Part shown: in pieces, positions 1 through 12,249 of the stretch
Layout of the letters: every line of letters starts with the position of its first letter
Numbering within the stretch: the stretch's first letter is position 1
DNA from: Thiogranum sp.
GTDB lineage: Bacteria; Pseudomonadota; Gammaproteobacteria; DSM-19610
DNA length: 32,607 bases
Direction of reading: 5' to 3'
NCBI GenBank assembly: GCA_022340245.1
Contig: JAJDOI010000076.1
Location: forward strand, 1 to 32,607
Program-made: the position numbers and the translations under genes
The notes under the pieces: generated by a model
What the model was told of the DNA's origin: nothing
The model's input: the letters and a program-made list of their open reading frames with translations, nothing else
Databases searched by the model: none

Positions 1-17
1 GGGCAGAGGGACTAAAG

Positions 18-48
18 TTTAATCCCTTCGTTACCTTTATTCCTTCGT
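18..48. repeat. Short imperfect direct repeat at window edge
   Basis: Two adjacent near-copies, TTTAATCCCTTCGT (18-31) and TTTATTCCTTCGT (36-48), lie just beyond the 3' end of mtgA. This may be the end of a longer intergenic repeat cut by the window edge. Nothing else is visible in bases 1-67. Confidence 0.3.
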
Positions 49-67
49 CCCGAGCAGCTCCACCAGC

Positions 68-796
68 TCAAGCCCCAGCGCCTTTCCCTTCAATTAGATT
101 CAACCAACCATAGCGTTTCAGCTTGCCCATGTGTTGCAATATCCAGCGCTGTCGCTCGCGGACATGTTCGGAGGGCTGGTTAACATGAAAGCGGTTCGGG
201 TTTGGCAAGACCGCAGCGAGTAGCGCAGCATCCGCATCGGTGAGTTGGCGCGGGGTCTTTCCAAAGTAAATTCTGCTTGCTTCAGGAATGCCATAGATTC
301 CAGGTCCGAATTCGGCGATGTTCAGATACATTTCAAGAATCCGCTTCTTAGACCAGGTTAATTCAATGATGACTGAAAAATAGGCTTCTATACCTTTTCG
401 TAGAAAACTCTGGTCTGGCCACAGAAACAGGTTCTTGGCGACTTGTTGCGTAATTGTGGATGCTCCACGCAAGCTTTTTCCGTCGAGTCGATCGAGTACA
501 GCATCCTGTATGGCGACGACATCGAATCCATAATGCTCCGGAAACTTTTGATCTTCGGCAGCGATTACCGCAAGCGCGGCTGATGAACCCAGCTCAGGCC
601 AGTCTGCCCAGCGGTAACGAAAAGTACTGCGATCGGATTCCTGGGTCTGCAGCAACATGAAAGCGGTGGCTGGGGGTTCAAACCAGCGCAACAGTACCAC
701 CGGCAACCAGGTGACCAGAAGAAAACCCATCAAGGTAAGGCTCAACCATCGTTTTATTCGCTTCGGTGCAGCGCGTTTTATCTTTCGACGGGACAT
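68..796 (-). CDS. mtgA: Monofunctional peptidoglycan glycosyltransferase MtgA
   Basis: Polymerises lipid II into glycan strands at the outer face of the inner membrane; it has the GT51 domain without a transpeptidase. From the start at 796 the protein is 242 aa, the usual MtgA length. A basic N-terminus (MSRRKIKRAAPK) precedes one membrane segment (about residues 17-36). The GT51 motifs follow in order: AAEDQKFPEHYGFD with the catalytic Glu, GASTITQQVAKNLFL, then RKGIEAYFSVIIE and KKRILEMYLNIAEFGPGIYG. The frame stays open upstream to 952, but that extension (through the metH terminator) has no MtgA similarity, so I reject it. No good Shine-Dalgarno is seen before 796. It lies downstream of metH and is separated from it by a strong terminator, so it is probably a separate transcript. 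Confidence 0.95.
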   Translation of the reverse strand: MSRRKIKRAAPKRIKRWLSLTLMGFLLVTWLPVVLLRWFEPPATAFMLLQTQESDRSTFRYRWADWPELGSSAALAVIAAEDQKFPEHYGFDVVAIQDAVLDRLDGKSLRGASTITQQVAKNLFLWPDQSFLRKGIEAYFSVIIELTWSKKRILEMYLNIAEFGPGIYGIPEASRIYFGKTPRQLTDADAALLAAVLPNPNRFHVNQPSEHVRERQRWILQHMGKLKRYGWLNLIEGKGAGA

Positions 797-874
797 GACA
801 ACCAGTCTATTGATTAACTCAATGACCGAAAGGAGGGCGGAGAACGATACAGGGGAGTGACCTAATGCCTTGCA

Positions 875-912
875 ATAAAAAACCCGCCCCACCATCGGTG
901 AGCCGGGTTTTA
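875..912 (-). terminator. Rho-independent terminator of metH
   Basis: AAAACCCG (879-886) pairs with CGGGTTTT (904-911), and an inner CACC/GGTG stem closes a three-base loop. Read on the minus strand, the stem is followed by a run of six T. It begins about 50 bases after the metH stop codon. The arms also give an A-run and T-run on the plus strand, but no plus-strand gene reads into it. Confidence 0.85.
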
Positions 913-959
913 GTGGTTTCTGCTTTTGGCTGACTCCCTGTCCGCATAGCAATTATTCC

Positions 960-4655
<3,696 letters not shown>

Positions 4656-4676
4656 AGACTTGGGTTGCGAATAGAG

Positions 4677-4689
4677 TCCGGGCATTGTA
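4677..4689 (-). promoter_or_regulatory. Candidate metH promoter (extended -10)
   Basis: Minus strand reads TGTTACAAT with the -10 hexamer TACAAT at 4689-4684, an extended -10 (TG-n-TACAAT). No convincing -35 is present. The predicted transcript start near 4677 leaves about a 22-base leader before the ATG at 4655 and excludes the upstream in-frame starts. The whole divergent gap is only about 115 bases; I see no SAM or SAH riboswitch-like architecture in it. Confidence 0.5.
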
Positions 4690-4770
4690 ACAGACTCGGC
4701 TGCACTCTGCCCGGAGGGCCGGGTCGCGCGCGGCTGGCGGTCGCGCTGTCTGCTAGGTAGGATGCGCGTT

Positions 4771-5379
4771 ATGACAGTGTTTAAAGGGATTTCCCTCCGA
4801 TATGCATGGCTGTCGCTGGCCGGCGTGATCACCGTGGCGCCGGCGTTTGCCGATGGTCCGGGCAGTGCTGGGCCACCCGCGATGCCGGTGCAGCAACCGC
4901 CGAGCCCGCGTTACGAGGACGCGCAGGTGAAGGTGCGCGTGGTCATGCGCACTCCCGACCAGCTCACGGCGTTTTACCTGGGACGGGGGTTCAACCGGGC
5001 GGCGATCGACAAAATTCTGGAAACCTGCTTCATCACACCCATCATCCACAACAAGGCCCTGGACGTGCTGTGGCTGGAGCTTGACGAGTGGCAGTTCAGC
5101 CAGGGCGACAAAGTGATTACGCGCATCGGGCGTGATTATTGGCCGGAGAAGTGGCGTGAGGCCGGCCTGTCGCAGGCCCACCAGTCCACGTTCGGCTGGA
5201 CGCTGATGCCGGAGGTGCGCGACCTGCGGGTGGACGAGGGTGTGGGCGGCAGCGTGGTCATCCCGAGACAGACCGGCCCCTTCAGATTGGTGATGAAATT
5301 CCATACCGGCGCGGACAAGCGCGGCCCGGTCAAGACTGTTGTGTTCGAGGATCTCAAATGCGTAAGCGACCTGCCCTGA
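4771..5379 (+). CDS. Exported protein of unknown function
   Basis: I do not recognise this family. It encodes 202 aa from ATG 4771, chosen over ATG 4762 because AGGTAGGA (4755-4762) sits eight bases upstream. An N-terminal signal peptide ends near VAPAFA|DG, followed by a Gly/Pro-rich linker and then a folded region rich in charged and aromatic residues. Two cysteines remain in the mature part (in LETCF and LKCV near the C-terminus), so a disulfide is possible. It is the first gene of a tight plus-strand operon: the next gene, a periplasmic thioredoxin-like protein, starts inside its 3' end (5358). A substrate or partner of that thioredoxin is a reasonable guess but is not shown. Confidence 0.8.
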   Translation: MTVFKGISLRYAWLSLAGVITVAPAFADGPGSAGPPAMPVQQPPSPRYEDAQVKVRVVMRTPDQLTAFYLGRGFNRAAIDKILETCFITPIIHNKALDVLWLELDEWQFSQGDKVITRIGRDYWPEKWREAGLSQAHQSTFGWTLMPEVRDLRVDEGVGGSVVIPRQTGPFRLVMKFHTGADKRGPVKTVVFEDLKCVSDLP

Positions 5380-5885
5380 TGCGTTTCCTGGCTTGCTTGT
5401 CCCTGGCGCTGCTGTCCTGGACAGCGACAGCGGCGGAGCTGCCCAAGGGGATACTGACGCTGGATGGCCGGGAAGCGCCGCCGCTGGTGCTGAAGAACAT
5501 GGATGGTGAAACCTGGGACATCAGTAACGCCCGCGGCCACTGGGTGTTCGTACACTTCTGGGCCACCTGGTGCGGTCCGTGCCGACGGGAAATGCCGACC
5601 ATCCAGGCGATATTTCCGCAGTTCGATCCGCAGCAACTGGAGATCGTACTGATCAACGTGGCCGAAACTGAAGACACCGTGTTCAGTTTCCTGGCCGCGG
5701 TCGCGCCGGATATCGAACCGCTGATGGATAACGACGGCCTGGCGGCCGAACGCTGGCAGCCGCGCGGCCTGCCGGCGAGCTTTTTTGTCGACCCCGAGGG
5801 CAGACTGCGCTACCTCGCGCTGGGTGGCCGGCCCTGGGATACGCCGGCGTATCTGGATTTCATCAAGAGCCTGATCGGTGACTGA
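5358..5885 (+). CDS. TlpA-like periplasmic thioredoxin-fold protein
   Basis: Probably a thiol-disulfide oxidoreductase acting in the periplasm, likely a reductant as for TlpA/ResA relatives. The protein has 175 aa with a signal peptide ending near ATAA|EL, or a membrane anchor if uncleaved. The active site is W71-C72-G73-P74-C75 in the context FWATWCGPCRREMP, and a cis-Pro loop GLPASFFVD follows about 110 residues later. The start at 5358 has GAGGA six bases upstream; an alternative ATG at 5379 overlaps the previous stop as TGATG. It overlaps the upstream unknown gene by 22 bases and the downstream amidase gene by 8, so the three are translationally coupled. No cytochrome-maturation genes are nearby. 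Confidence 0.9.
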   Translation: MRKRPALMRFLACLSLALLSWTATAAELPKGILTLDGREAPPLVLKNMDGETWDISNARGHWVFVHFWATWCGPCRREMPTIQAIFPQFDPQQLEIVLINVAETEDTVFSFLAAVAPDIEPLMDNDGLAAERWQPRGLPASFFVDPEGRLRYLALGGRPWDTPAYLDFIKSLIGD

Positions 5886-7488
5886 GCGGGCGGCAGGCGG
5901 GTTGCGCGCGGTCGCGCTCGGCCTGCTGCTTGGTCTGTTATCGGGTTGCGTCATGTTGCCCGGCCAGCCGGTGGCGCCACAGCGCCCGGTTGATGTCATC
6001 GAGCTGACCATCGGCGGTGCGCAGCAGGCGATACGCGAACGGCGCACCAGCTGCGAACAACTTACACGCCGTTATATCCAGCGTATCGAGGCCTACGACC
6101 AGCCCACGCATCTGAATGCCATCATCTACATCAATCCGAACGCCCTGAAGCGCGCCCGCAGCCTGGATAAAGCCTACGCCATTACCGGCCGTATGCAGCG
6201 CCTGCACTGCATACCGGTTATTCTCAAAGACAACTTCGACACCGCCGACATGCCCACCGAGGCGGGTTCCATCGCCATGCGCGGTGCCAATCCGCCGGAC
6301 GATGCCTTTATGGTGCAGCGCCTGCGCGCGCAGGGTGCCATTGTGATCGCCAAATCGAACATGGCCGAGTGGGCGTTCAGTCCGTATGAGACGATCAGTT
6401 CTACGCACGGTGAGACGCGCAATGCCTATGACCTGACGCGCGTGCCGGCCGGGTCCAGCGGCGGGACGGCCTCGGCGATCGCCGCCAACTTCGGCATCAT
6501 TGGCATGGGCACCGATACCGGTAATTCGATCCGCGGTCCGGCCTCCCACCTGGACCTGGTGGGGCTGCGGTCTACCATCGGCGCCACCAGCCGTGACGGC
6601 ATCGTTCCACTGCTGGCCAACCGCGACGTCGGCGGGCCGCTGATGCGCACGGTGACCGATACGGCCATTGTGTTTTCGGTGATCGCCGGTCCCGATCCCG
6701 CCGACCCCGCGACGGCCGCGGCCGCGGGGCAGGTGACGGACGACTACACGGCCTATCTCAAGAAGGAGGGCCTGCAGGGCGCGCGCCTGGGTGTCTTGCG
6801 CGCGCTGGTGGATACCGGCGATGCCGATATCGAAGTCATGGCAACCATGGAGCGCGCCATCGGCGAACTGAAGGCTGCGGGCGCGGTGATTGTCGATCCG
6901 TTCGACATCCCGGACTTCGATCGCCTGCGCAAGGCCACCGGTTTCTGCAGCCGTTTCCGTTACGACCTGAAAAACTACCTGGCGAGCCGCGGCCCGGCGG
7001 CGCCGATTCACTCGCTGGACGAAGTCGTGGCAAGCAAGCGCTACTTGCCGATGAATGAAGAGGCTATGCAGTGGGCGATGAGCGTGGACGGTCCGCCCGA
7101 GGCGCAGGAGCCGCCCTGCGTGGACGTTGAGGGCGACCCGCGGCGCAAGCAGTTCCTCGAGGCGGTCGTCGCGGCCATGGACAAGGCGCATGTCGATGCC
7201 ATCATCTATCCAAGCTGGACCAACCCGCCGCGCAGGCTGGGCGATCTCGCCAGCCCCCACGGCAACAACAGCCCGGTGATAGCCCCGCACACCGGCCAGC
7301 CCGCCATTACTCTGCCCATGGGCTTCACGCGCAACGGCCTGCCGTTGGGCCTGCAGCTGCTGGCCCGGCCCTTCGACGAGGGAAAGCTGATCCAGTTTGC
7401 CTATGCCTACGAGCAGGCAACCCACTACCGCAGGCCGCCGGCGCAGTTCGGCCCTTTACCCGGCGGGGCGTACGCCGCGGGTCAGTGA
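5878..7488 (+). CDS. Amidase-signature family hydrolase, predicted lipoprotein
   Basis: Hydrolyses a carboxamide bond, substrate unknown. It has 536 aa from a GTG start that overlaps the previous stop by 8 bases. The N-terminus carries a hydrophobic stretch and lipobox LLSGC (Cys24), so a lipid-anchored periplasmic location is predicted. The amidase-signature triad is visible: Lys117 (VILKDNFD), cis-Ser193 in AGSSGG and nucleophile Ser217 in GTDTGNSIRGPAS; the 24-residue spacing between the serines matches the family. The usual GGSIR is GNSIR here, with an extra Gly before Pro. Cytoplasmic GatA is unlikely because of the lipoprotein signal and the absence of gatB/gatC. It meets the next gene tail to tail with a 7-base overlap. 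Confidence 0.9.
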   Translation: MTERAAGGLRAVALGLLLGLLSGCVMLPGQPVAPQRPVDVIELTIGGAQQAIRERRTSCEQLTRRYIQRIEAYDQPTHLNAIIYINPNALKRARSLDKAYAITGRMQRLHCIPVILKDNFDTADMPTEAGSIAMRGANPPDDAFMVQRLRAQGAIVIAKSNMAEWAFSPYETISSTHGETRNAYDLTRVPAGSSGGTASAIAANFGIIGMGTDTGNSIRGPASHLDLVGLRSTIGATSRDGIVPLLANRDVGGPLMRTVTDTAIVFSVIAGPDPADPATAAAAGQVTDDYTAYLKKEGLQGARLGVLRALVDTGDADIEVMATMERAIGELKAAGAVIVDPFDIPDFDRLRKATGFCSRFRYDLKNYLASRGPAAPIHSLDEVVASKRYLPMNEEAMQWAMSVDGPPEAQEPPCVDVEGDPRRKQFLEAVVAAMDKAHVDAIIYPSWTNPPRRLGDLASPHGNNSPVIAPHTGQPAITLPMGFTRNGLPLGLQLLARPFDEGKLIQFAYAYEQATHYRRPPAQFGPLPGGAYAAGQ

Positions 7489-8663
7489 GCGGATGCCGTG
7501 CGCCAGCTGTTGAAGGCGTCTGAGCGGGAAAATTCCTCGTAGCCTTCGAGCGTCGCCATCTGGCGGGTGTCGAAGCGATAGTCGAAGCCCTGTTCCAGGA
7601 TGTTCAGCACCAGTACCGCATCGGCGTAGTTGCGGGAATAGACCAGGGCATCCAGCAACACCCAGTAATTGTCCTCGTAGGTGGCATCGCGCTGGATGCC
7701 GTCCCGCGCATAGGCGATGGCGCGCTGGTAGGCGTGATCCTGCAGGGCGATGCCCGCGTGCAGGCTGTCCAGCCCGGCGTCCTGGCCGATGCTTTCCGCC
7801 ACCATATCGAGCGCCTGTTGGGCCTTGTCGTAGTCTTCGTTGAACAGGTAGTAGTCGACCAGCATGAGCGCGTAGTCGTGTTTTTCGCGGTACAGGGGCG
7901 CAAGCTCGGCCAAGGCGTCGTGGTACGCGTCCTGCGAGACTTTCATGGCTGTCTGCGCGTGGGCGAACATCAACAGCGAGTTCCTTTTAAGCTGAGCGGG
8001 CAGCTGCTCGTAGGCGTCCAGCTGCTTGCGGGGGTCTTTGCTCCGCGCTGCCGCGAGATAGGTCTTGATGGCGCCCGCACCCGGGTAATCAGGCTTTACG
8101 GCGGCAAGACCCGCCTGCAGGACGAAGCTGCCCAGCGAACGGCTGGCCAGGTCGCCCAGGCTGTAACTGAACCAGTCGACGATGCCGACCCGGCCGTTGA
8201 CGCGGTGCAGGTAGATCTTCCAGTAGTTGATGCCACCGTCTTCGGGACGAATGCGAACCAGGCTGACCGCCTCGTCGGGATCGCTGGTCTCGCCCGGCAT
8301 CAGCCGAATAAAACGGGCCGATTTAACCTGCGCGAAATTGTCTTTGTAACGTCCTTTGAGCGCCTTGTCCAGAACGTCGGCATAGGTATTGACCGTTGAG
8401 GTTTTTACCGCCTTCAGACCGAGCGATGCCAGTGAGCGCCTGGCGAACTCGCGGCTATCCACGTGTTCGGCAAACAGCGAGCTGTCTTTTTCATTCAGGG
8501 ACTGCTCCAGGGCCTGGCTGAAACCCTCGAAACTGCTGAGGTCGGTGTCAGACCTGGTGTTGGCGTTCGCCGTATCGGCAGGGGTACCGGTTCGGGGTGG
8601 CTGGCCCGCACAGCCGGCGAGCAGTGATACAAGCAACATCAGAAACAGGGCGGAGGCGCGCAT
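7482..8663 (-). CDS. TPR-like lipoprotein of unknown function
   Basis: 393 aa with a classic lipoprotein signal (SLLAGC, Cys18), then a Ser/Thr/Asn-rich linker. Residues about 50-180 form an alpha/beta region with no family I recognise. The C-terminal half (about 190-380) is helical with A-x-x-x-Y/A periodicity typical of tetratricopeptide-like helical pairs, for example DYDKAQQALDMVAES and AYQRAIAYARDGIQRD. It is last in a minus-strand run of envelope genes, 50 bases after the DUF3857/transglutaminase gene. A weak AAGGT ribosome site precedes the ATG. Its position suggests a partner or scaffold for that protein, but this is only inference. Confidence 0.85.
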   Translation of the reverse strand: MRASALFLMLLVSLLAGCAGQPPRTGTPADTANANTRSDTDLSSFEGFSQALEQSLNEKDSSLFAEHVDSREFARRSLASLGLKAVKTSTVNTYADVLDKALKGRYKDNFAQVKSARFIRLMPGETSDPDEAVSLVRIRPEDGGINYWKIYLHRVNGRVGIVDWFSYSLGDLASRSLGSFVLQAGLAAVKPDYPGAGAIKTYLAAARSKDPRKQLDAYEQLPAQLKRNSLLMFAHAQTAMKVSQDAYHDALAELAPLYREKHDYALMLVDYYLFNEDYDKAQQALDMVAESIGQDAGLDSLHAGIALQDHAYQRAIAYARDGIQRDATYEDNYWVLLDALVYSRNYADAVLVLNILEQGFDYRFDTRQMATLEGYEEFSRSDAFNSWRTASAH

Positions 8664-8713
8664 GGCGTTCTACCTTGGACAGAGACACGTATGTGGCTTT
8701 GACGGCAACCTGT

Positions 8714-10756
8714 TTACTTACTTGAGAGGGTATTCAGCCGATTGAGAAGTGTGTCAACCATCGCGTTCACATTGGTTTTTGCGGGTGCATCCGCAAGCAG
8801 CGTGCTGTATTGCAGGGTGTTGCTTATCTTGTTCAGATCGCTGAAATAATCATCCAGCTGGGCGGGCATGACGGCGTCTTTCCGGGTGCTGTAGTCGTAC
8901 GTCACCGTCAGTTTGCGGTGGGCGTAGCTGACGGCGCGGCGGTAGCTGACAAAGCGGTCCTGGACGCGAACCTCCGGTTCTTCGATGTGGTAATGGACGT
9001 CTTCGGGGTAGACGACGCTGGCACGGTGCCGCACCGAGAGGGGATAGGTAACGGCCAGCGGCGAGGCACGGCGGATGGAGTCCGGTTTCCTGATATAGGG
9101 CGCAATGCTGGAGCCGATCAGCAGGGCGTGCATGCCAGCTTCATCGGTTTCCCAGAAGCCGTCCAGCCGGTAACTTTCCTGTGTGGTGAAGTGGTTATCG
9201 CCCGGGTCGTTGCTCGTGGCGACCGGCTTGATCGCCGTGATCGAGGGGTAGATCTTTGCGTAGTAGTTCATGTACGAACGGGTGATGGCGTCGGGCGTAT
9301 TGGTGGCGAAATATTCGCGCATCGTTTCTGCCAGTGCGCCGCTGTAGGTGGTTTTGACAGCAAGCGTGACCGCGCCCTTGTAGTCGCTGACCAGGAATTC
9401 TTCCTCGGTATCGATGCCCGAGATGCTGCTGTCGCCGATGACAATCGGGGTCAGGCGGTCTTCGCCTTTGCGCACGATCAGCGCGCGTTCGAAATCCGGT
9501 ACGCTCAGCGTATCCAGGCTGCCTTGCTGGTAGTTGCGGGTGCCGTCCAGCCAGTAGCGTTTGCCGTCGAGTTCTGTGGTCACAATGACATGGTCGAACA
9601 GGCCCGGGGTGGGCAGCCAGTCGTCGATCTCGCGCTGGTGATCGGTCGATACCAGCGCCGGGTAGGCCGTAATGCCCAGTTGATCCAGCACTGCCACCAG
9701 CAGTGTGGCCTTGTCCTTGCAGTCGCCGTAGCGGCGTGTATAGACCTCGGCGGGCAGGCTGGGGCGGTGCGAGTTCTGACCCAGTTCGATACCGAAATAG
9801 CGGACTTCGTCCTGCACCAGTTTAAGGGCGCGGACCACGAGGCGTTTCTTGTCCGTTTCTTCCTTGCGCCATTGTCGCAGGGTCTGGCGCAACGCTGGCG
9901 GCAGTTCACTACTGTGGGGATACAGGCCATCAGCCCAGCCTGATACATCACGCCAGCGGCGGTATTCGCTGATCTGGACGGCGGGATAGGGCTGGTGCCA
10001 GACCGGCGCATCGTCGTCCTCGACCACCGCGGGGGTATCTCTCAACGACCACTGGTATTGGCTGCGGCCGTTGTTGCGGTGCACGACCGGTTCCAATTGG
10101 GCGTTGAACGAGCGGGTATACAGCTTGCGGTGGGCCGGTGCCGACACCCGCAGTCGGGCAAGATCGATCGATACTGACCATCCCATCGCGAAGGCCGAAA
10201 AGTATTTGTCGCCGAATACCGGGTTGCGGCCTTTGATCGAGTAGGCCAGGTCGACCGAGTCCTTGAGGCGGACATCATCGACTATGATGGTCGCCGTGAT
10301 GACGCCGTCGTACAGATTGTTGTCGAAGTCCTCTTCCCGCTGGATCAGGTGAACCTGTTCCGGGCGCAGTTTGTCGATGGTTTGACCGTCGCGCAACAGG
10401 CTCAGCTTATGGATCGCCAGCTCCTGGAAGGCGGGGTTGAAGTTGATTTCGATGACCGCGGCCTGGCGCAGACCGGCTTCGGTGAGCGGCTGGGTGACCA
10501 ATCGACTGAATTGGGTGTCGCCGCTTCGGGTGATATTGACCTGGCGGTCGACCAGGCGGTAGGCCACGGCCTGGCCCGGTCGCTGGTCGGATCTCTGCGG
10601 CAGCGCCGCCCAGTCCACCCAGTCGGGAAGCGGGGTGACGCTAAAGGAGTGGCCGTTGGTCTGATATTGCTCTGCCAGCAGCGGTGCTGCAAACACGGTA
10701 ATCGTGACGCATGCTATGAGCCTGAAAAACAGCCTGGAAGAAAGGGTAAGCGGCAT
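8714..10756 (-). CDS. DUF3857 and transglutaminase-like domain protein, exported
   Basis: 680 aa with a signal peptide ending near PLLA|EQ. A beta-rich DUF3857-type region (about 50-250) is followed by a transglutaminase/papain-fold core with a complete apparent triad: Cys346 in RRYGDCKDKATLL, His389 in LFDHVIV and Asp404 in YWLDGT. A beta-rich C-terminal region (about 420-640) completes it. Proteins of this layout are periplasmic or surface-associated; their substrates are mostly unknown and they may act as peptidases or amidases rather than cross-linkers. It lies between NfeD upstream and the TPR-like lipoprotein downstream, with gaps of 69 and 50 bases. The family call is confident; the reaction is not. 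Confidence 0.9.
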   Translation of the reverse strand: MPLTLSSRLFFRLIACVTITVFAAPLLAEQYQTNGHSFSVTPLPDWVDWAALPQRSDQRPGQAVAYRLVDRQVNITRSGDTQFSRLVTQPLTEAGLRQAAVIEINFNPAFQELAIHKLSLLRDGQTIDKLRPEQVHLIQREEDFDNNLYDGVITATIIVDDVRLKDSVDLAYSIKGRNPVFGDKYFSAFAMGWSVSIDLARLRVSAPAHRKLYTRSFNAQLEPVVHRNNGRSQYQWSLRDTPAVVEDDDAPVWHQPYPAVQISEYRRWRDVSGWADGLYPHSSELPPALRQTLRQWRKEETDKKRLVVRALKLVQDEVRYFGIELGQNSHRPSLPAEVYTRRYGDCKDKATLLVAVLDQLGITAYPALVSTDHQREIDDWLPTPGLFDHVIVTTELDGKRYWLDGTRNYQQGSLDTLSVPDFERALIVRKGEDRLTPIVIGDSSISGIDTEEEFLVSDYKGAVTLAVKTTYSGALAETMREYFATNTPDAITRSYMNYYAKIYPSITAIKPVATSNDPGDNHFTTQESYRLDGFWETDEAGMHALLIGSSIAPYIRKPDSIRRASPLAVTYPLSVRHRASVVYPEDVHYHIEEPEVRVQDRFVSYRRAVSYAHRKLTVTYDYSTRKDAVMPAQLDDYFSDLNKISNTLQYSTLLADAPAKTNVNAMVDTLLNRLNTLSSK

Positions 10757-10825
10757 CCGGTATCCGGTCCGAAGGTGTCATTCCGACCAGATCGGCAGAC
10801 GGGCGCAATGTCTTGAGCGCGGTAC

Positions 10826-11269
10826 TCAGGTCTTGCAGCGGACCTTCAGGATGGTGCCGTCGACCCCGGTGACCTCGACCTGGCTGCCGACGGGGCAGTC
10901 TTCGCCGCGTATCTTCCAGGTCGAATCGTCCACGCGGATTTTACCCAGGCCGTCGACGATGGGTTCGTTCAGGGTGAACAGGCGACCGATGTATTGTTCG
11001 CCGCGACGATTGAGGTTGGGCTGGTCGGTGTCCGAGGGTTGCGCGCGGAAGAACTTGCGCCAGACGATGATGCTGATAACCGACAGCAGCGAAAATGCCA
11101 GCACCTGGTATTCCCAGCCGAGCGAAGGCATCAGATAGGCCAGGGCGCCGACCACGCCGGCGGCGATGCCCAGCCACAGGAAGAAGGCGCCGGGGGCGAA
11201 CACTTCCAGGATCACCAGCGCCACGGCGAGTATCCACCAGTGCCAGTGACCAGGTTGTTCGGGTGTCAT
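10826..11269 (-). CDS. NfeD-family membrane protein (YbbJ-like)
   Basis: Short NfeD protein of 147 aa: three hydrophobic segments (about 8-30, 33-48, 52-70) and a C-terminal OB-fold domain (about 85-145) that includes GLGKIRVDDSTWKIRGEDCPVGSQV. In this family the OB domain pairs with an SPFH protein, and the gene order here agrees: its start overlaps the stop of the SPFH gene by four bases (ATGA, 11266-11269), so the two are translationally coupled. It lacks the ClpP-like serine-protease domain of long NfeD proteins. The role is presumably membrane microdomain or membrane-protein quality control. Confidence 0.93.
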   Translation of the reverse strand: MTPEQPGHWHWWILAVALVILEVFAPGAFFLWLGIAAGVVGALAYLMPSLGWEYQVLAFSLLSVISIIVWRKFFRAQPSDTDQPNLNRRGEQYIGRLFTLNEPIVDGLGKIRVDDSTWKIRGEDCPVGSQVEVTGVDGTILKVRCKT

Positions 11270-12198
11270 GCGTGGCCGCCTTTCTGCTGCGACAGGGCTT
11301 CCTTGGCGAGTTCGGAAATGCCGCCCAGGGCGCCGATGACGCTGGAGGCCTCCAGCGGCATCAACACCAGTTTTTCGTTCGGCGACATGGCGATGGCCTT
11401 CAGGGAGTCAATGTACCTGGTGGCAACGAAATAATTGATGGCGTTGAGGTCGCCCTTGGCGATGGCCTGCGACACCATGTGTGTGGCCTTGGCCTCGGCT
11501 TCCGCGAGACGTTCGCGGGCCTCCGCTTCCAGAAAGGCCGCCTGCCGTTTGCCTTCGGCGTCGAGGATGGCACCCTGCTTTTCGCCTTCGGCCTTGAGGA
11601 TTTCCGCCTGCCGGAAGCCCTCCGCTTCGAGAATATTGGCGCGCTTTTCGCGCTCGGCCTTCATCTGCCTAGCCATGGCGTCGACCAGGTCGCGCGGCGG
11701 GGTGATGTCCTTGATTTCGATACGGGTGACCTTGATGCCCCAGGGCGTGGTGGCATCGTCGACCACGTGCAGCAGCTGGGCGTTGATCTTATCGCGCTGC
11801 GACAGCAGTTCGTCGAGGTCCATGGAACCCATCACGGTACGCACATTGGTGATGGTCAGGTTGAGCACGGCGAGCTCCAGCCGGCTGACCTCGTAGGCGG
11901 CCTTGGCCGCGTCGAGTACCTGGAAAAACACCACGCCGTCGACCGTGACCATGGCATTGTCCCGGGTGATGACCTCCTGCGAGGGCACGTCCATGACGCG
12001 TTCCATCATGTTCAGCTTGGCGCCGATGCGGTCAATGATCGGTGTGATGAGATTCAGGCCGGGACGCAGTGTTCTGGTGTAGCGGCCGAAGCGCTCGACG
12101 GTGTATTCCATGCCCTGCGGCACCGACTTCACACCCATGGCGACCAGCGCCACCGCGAGTACCAGTATGAAGATAACAAATTCCTGAAAGCCGAACAT
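11266..12198 (-). CDS. SPFH/stomatin-like membrane protein (QmcA-like)
   Basis: 310 aa: one N-terminal membrane helix (about 5-25), an SPFH/band-7 domain (about 25-185, with VPQGMEYTVERFGRYTRTL, the PGLNLITPIIDRI motif and DITPPRDLVDAM), then a long Ala/Glu-rich coiled coil (about 185-250: AEREKRANILEAEGFRQAE and following heptads). The length and motifs match E. coli QmcA (YbbK). Such proteins form large membrane-associated oligomers and often partner with NfeD and with FtsH or other proteases. AAGGAG lies nine bases before the ATG. It is coupled to the NfeD gene and 51 bases downstream of the secretin-like gene. Confidence 0.94.
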   Translation of the reverse strand: MFGFQEFVIFILVLAVALVAMGVKSVPQGMEYTVERFGRYTRTLRPGLNLITPIIDRIGAKLNMMERVMDVPSQEVITRDNAMVTVDGVVFFQVLDAAKAAYEVSRLELAVLNLTITNVRTVMGSMDLDELLSQRDKINAQLLHVVDDATTPWGIKVTRIEIKDITPPRDLVDAMARQMKAEREKRANILEAEGFRQAEILKAEGEKQGAILDAEGKRQAAFLEAEARERLAEAEAKATHMVSQAIAKGDLNAINYFVATRYIDSLKAIAMSPNEKLVLMPLEASSVIGALGGISELAKEALSQQKGGHA

Positions 12199-12249
12199 AC
12201 GGGAGTTCTCCTTGTTGCTGTTTATTGTTGTCAGCTGTTTGTGTCAGGC

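Noticed and set aside
4656-4770. SAM or SAH riboswitch upstream of metH
   Set aside because: The divergent gap is too short, the predicted transcript start leaves about 22 bases, and no conserved core is visible.
5938-7425. 495-codon minus-strand frame opposite the amidase gene
   Set aside because: Arg/His/Gly-rich translation without motifs; the amidase catalytic triad is on the plus strand.
8810-9943. 377-codon plus-strand frame opposite the transglutaminase-like gene
   Set aside because: No recognisable protein features, and it lies fully inside a well-supported gene.
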